5,911 nucleotides of DNA, from contig DCGR01000034.1 in the NCBI GenBank assembly GCA_002315285.1, forward strand, positions 1-5,911, in the 5' to 3' direction. The DNA comes from Bacteroides sp. UBA1773 (GTDB taxonomy: Bacteria > Bacteroidota > Bacteroidia > Bacteroidales > Bacteroidaceae). Shown here piece by piece: positions 4,837 through 5,911 of the stretch. The translations under genes were made by a program, and so were the position numbers. The first letter of the stretch is position 1. The number at the start of each line of letters is the position of its first letter. The notes beneath the pieces were generated by a model. That model saw only the letters and a program-made list of their open reading frames with translations, had not been told where the DNA came from and did not search any database.

Positions 4837-5911
4837 ATGGCAGATAGTAAAGAAAAACTCTTTTCCGATTTTACGGCCCCTACCAAGCAAGAATGGATTG
4901 ACAAGATCATTGCCGACCTCAAGGGCGCTGACTACGAAAAGAAGATGGTATGGAGAACCAATGAAGGTTTCAACGTACAACCATTCTACCGCAAGGAAGA
5001 CCTGAAAGACCTGAAGACGGTCGATTCTCTTCCTGGCGAATTCCCGTTTGTTCGTGGCAACAAGAAGGACAACAACCTGTGGCATGTCCGCCAGAACATC
5101 GGCGTGAGCGATGTGAAAGAAGCCAATGCCAAGGCTCTCGACCTCCTGAACAAGGGCATCGACTCCCTCGGCTTCTGCGTGCCCGCCGACATGGTGAACG
5201 CAGCCGACATTGCCACACTGCTCGATGGCATCTGTCCGAAAGCCGTGGAACTCAACTTCAACACTTGCCTGAGCAAATGCGTGGAACTGGCTGGCATCCT
5301 CATTGCCTACTTCAAGGCCAAGAACGCGCCCCTGGACGAGTGCGCAGGCAGCATCAACTTCGACCCCATGCTCAAGACCCTCAAGGCTGGCAAGGACACT
5401 TCGGCCCTTATCGCCACCGGCAAGCAGCTATGCGAAGCCCTGGAAGAGCTGCCCAAATACCGCTGCCTCAACGTGAACAGCATCGCCCTTGTCGATGGTG
5501 GAGCCTACATCTACCAGGAACTGGGATATGCCCTGGCCTGGGGTAACGAATACCTCCAGCAGATGGTCGATGCCGGAATGCCGGTCGAAAAGGCCGCACG
5601 CCGCATCAAGTTCAACATGGGCATCAGCGTGAACTACTTCATGGAAATAGCCAAGTTCCGCGCCGCACGCATGCTGTGGGCACAAATCGTGAAACAGTAT
5701 GCTCCCAAATGCGACTGCGCCTGCAAGATGAACGTCTGCGCCATCACCACCCAATACAACCAGACCATGTACGACAGCTACGTGAACTTGCTCCGCTCAC
5801 AGACCGAAGCCATGAGCGCAGCACTCTCGAACGTGGAATCCATCGTGGTGACCCCATTCGACAAGCCTTACGGGAAGCCCACCGACTTCTCCGAGCGCAT
5901 CGCCCGCAACC
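4837..5911 (+). CDS. mutA: Methylmalonyl-CoA mutase small subunit (partial, 3' end missing)
   Basis: The frame stays open from the ATG at 4837 to the window end: 358 complete codons of a protein usually about 620 long. With the large subunit (MutB) it forms the adenosylcobalamin-dependent enzyme that interconverts succinyl-CoA and methylmalonyl-CoA in propionate formation. Only the large subunit normally keeps the B12 and catalytic residues. Visible signatures are the N-terminal PTKQEWIDKIIADLKG segment (15-30), the RTNEGFNVQPFY block (40-51), NFNTCLSKCVELAGIL (about 140-155), and the barrel motif FMEIAKFRAARMLWA (268-282), then YVNLLRSQTEAMSAAL further on. The cobalamin-binding-like C-terminal domain lies outside the window, so its state cannot be judged. 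mutB is expected next. The ATG follows an AT-rich leader without a Shine-Dalgarno sequence, as usual in this phylum. Codons ending in C (AAC, GAC, ATC) dominate, consistent with high expression. A cluster of four cysteines at 292-301 is unusual-looking. Confidence 0.95.
   Translation, partial: MADSKEKLFSDFTAPTKQEWIDKIIADLKGADYEKKMVWRTNEGFNVQPFYRKEDLKDLKTVDSLPGEFPFVRGNKKDNNLWHVRQNIGVSDVKEANAKALDLLNKGIDSLGFCVPADMVNAADIATLLDGICPKAVELNFNTCLSKCVELAGILIAYFKAKNAPLDECAGSINFDPMLKTLKAGKDTSALIATGKQLCEALEELPKYRCLNVNSIALVDGGAYIYQELGYALAWGNEYLQQMVDAGMPVEKAARRIKFNMGISVNYFMEIAKFRAARMLWAQIVKQYAPKCDCACKMNVCAITTQYNQTMYDSYVNLLRSQTEAMSAALSNVESIVVTPFDKPYGKPTDFSERIARN

Overview
The window looks like ordinary chromosome from a member of the Bacteroidales, probably near Prevotella or Bacteroides. 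Three things point there. Two promoters match the Bacteroidetes pattern (TTTG, 19-20 bp, TAnnTTTGC) almost exactly. The coding regions are fairly GC-rich while the short gaps between them are AT-rich, with no strong Shine-Dalgarno sequences. The gene content also fits, because a heterodimeric methylmalonyl-CoA mutase small subunit is typical of succinate/propionate-forming Bacteroidales. The assignment rests on these features only.

Layout. Positions 1-127 are a non-coding lead-in with short direct repeats and a heptamer repeat. A HAD-superfamily phosphatase of the phosphoglycolate phosphatase type is at 128-781 (+). It converges on a two-gene minus-strand operon, an NfeD/YuaF-like membrane protein (2805-2233) followed 22 bp later by a flotillin (2210-822). 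A hairpin that can also fold as a pseudoknot separates the phosphatase from the flotillin. Upstream of the operon, also on the minus strand, is an AspT/YidE-type transporter with two RCK_C domains (4653-2983). It ends in a hairpin plus T9 terminator just before the operon promoter. Diverging from the transporter is mutA, the methylmalonyl-CoA mutase small subunit (4837 to the window end, +), cut off after 358 codons. It has a very good promoter and a roughly 70-nt AT-rich leader.

How the genes work together. The flotillin and NfeD-like proteins are a known membrane-microdomain pair (compare YuaF/YuaG in Bacillus subtilis and YqiJ/YqiK in Escherichia coli). mutA should be followed outside the window by mutB, giving the B12-dependent enzyme that interconverts succinyl-CoA and methylmalonyl-CoA. 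The transporter may carry a dicarboxylate or amino acid, but its substrate cannot be read from the sequence. The phosphatase looks like a housekeeping or metabolite-repair enzyme. I see no mobile element, CRISPR array, RNA gene or toxin/defence system, and no convincing undescribed system. The more curious details are in the non-coding joints: the hairpin/pseudoknot between convergent genes, the palindromes in the nfeD-like promoter, the small upstream ORFs and the repeats before the phosphatase. No stretch longer than about 185 bp lacks a gene.
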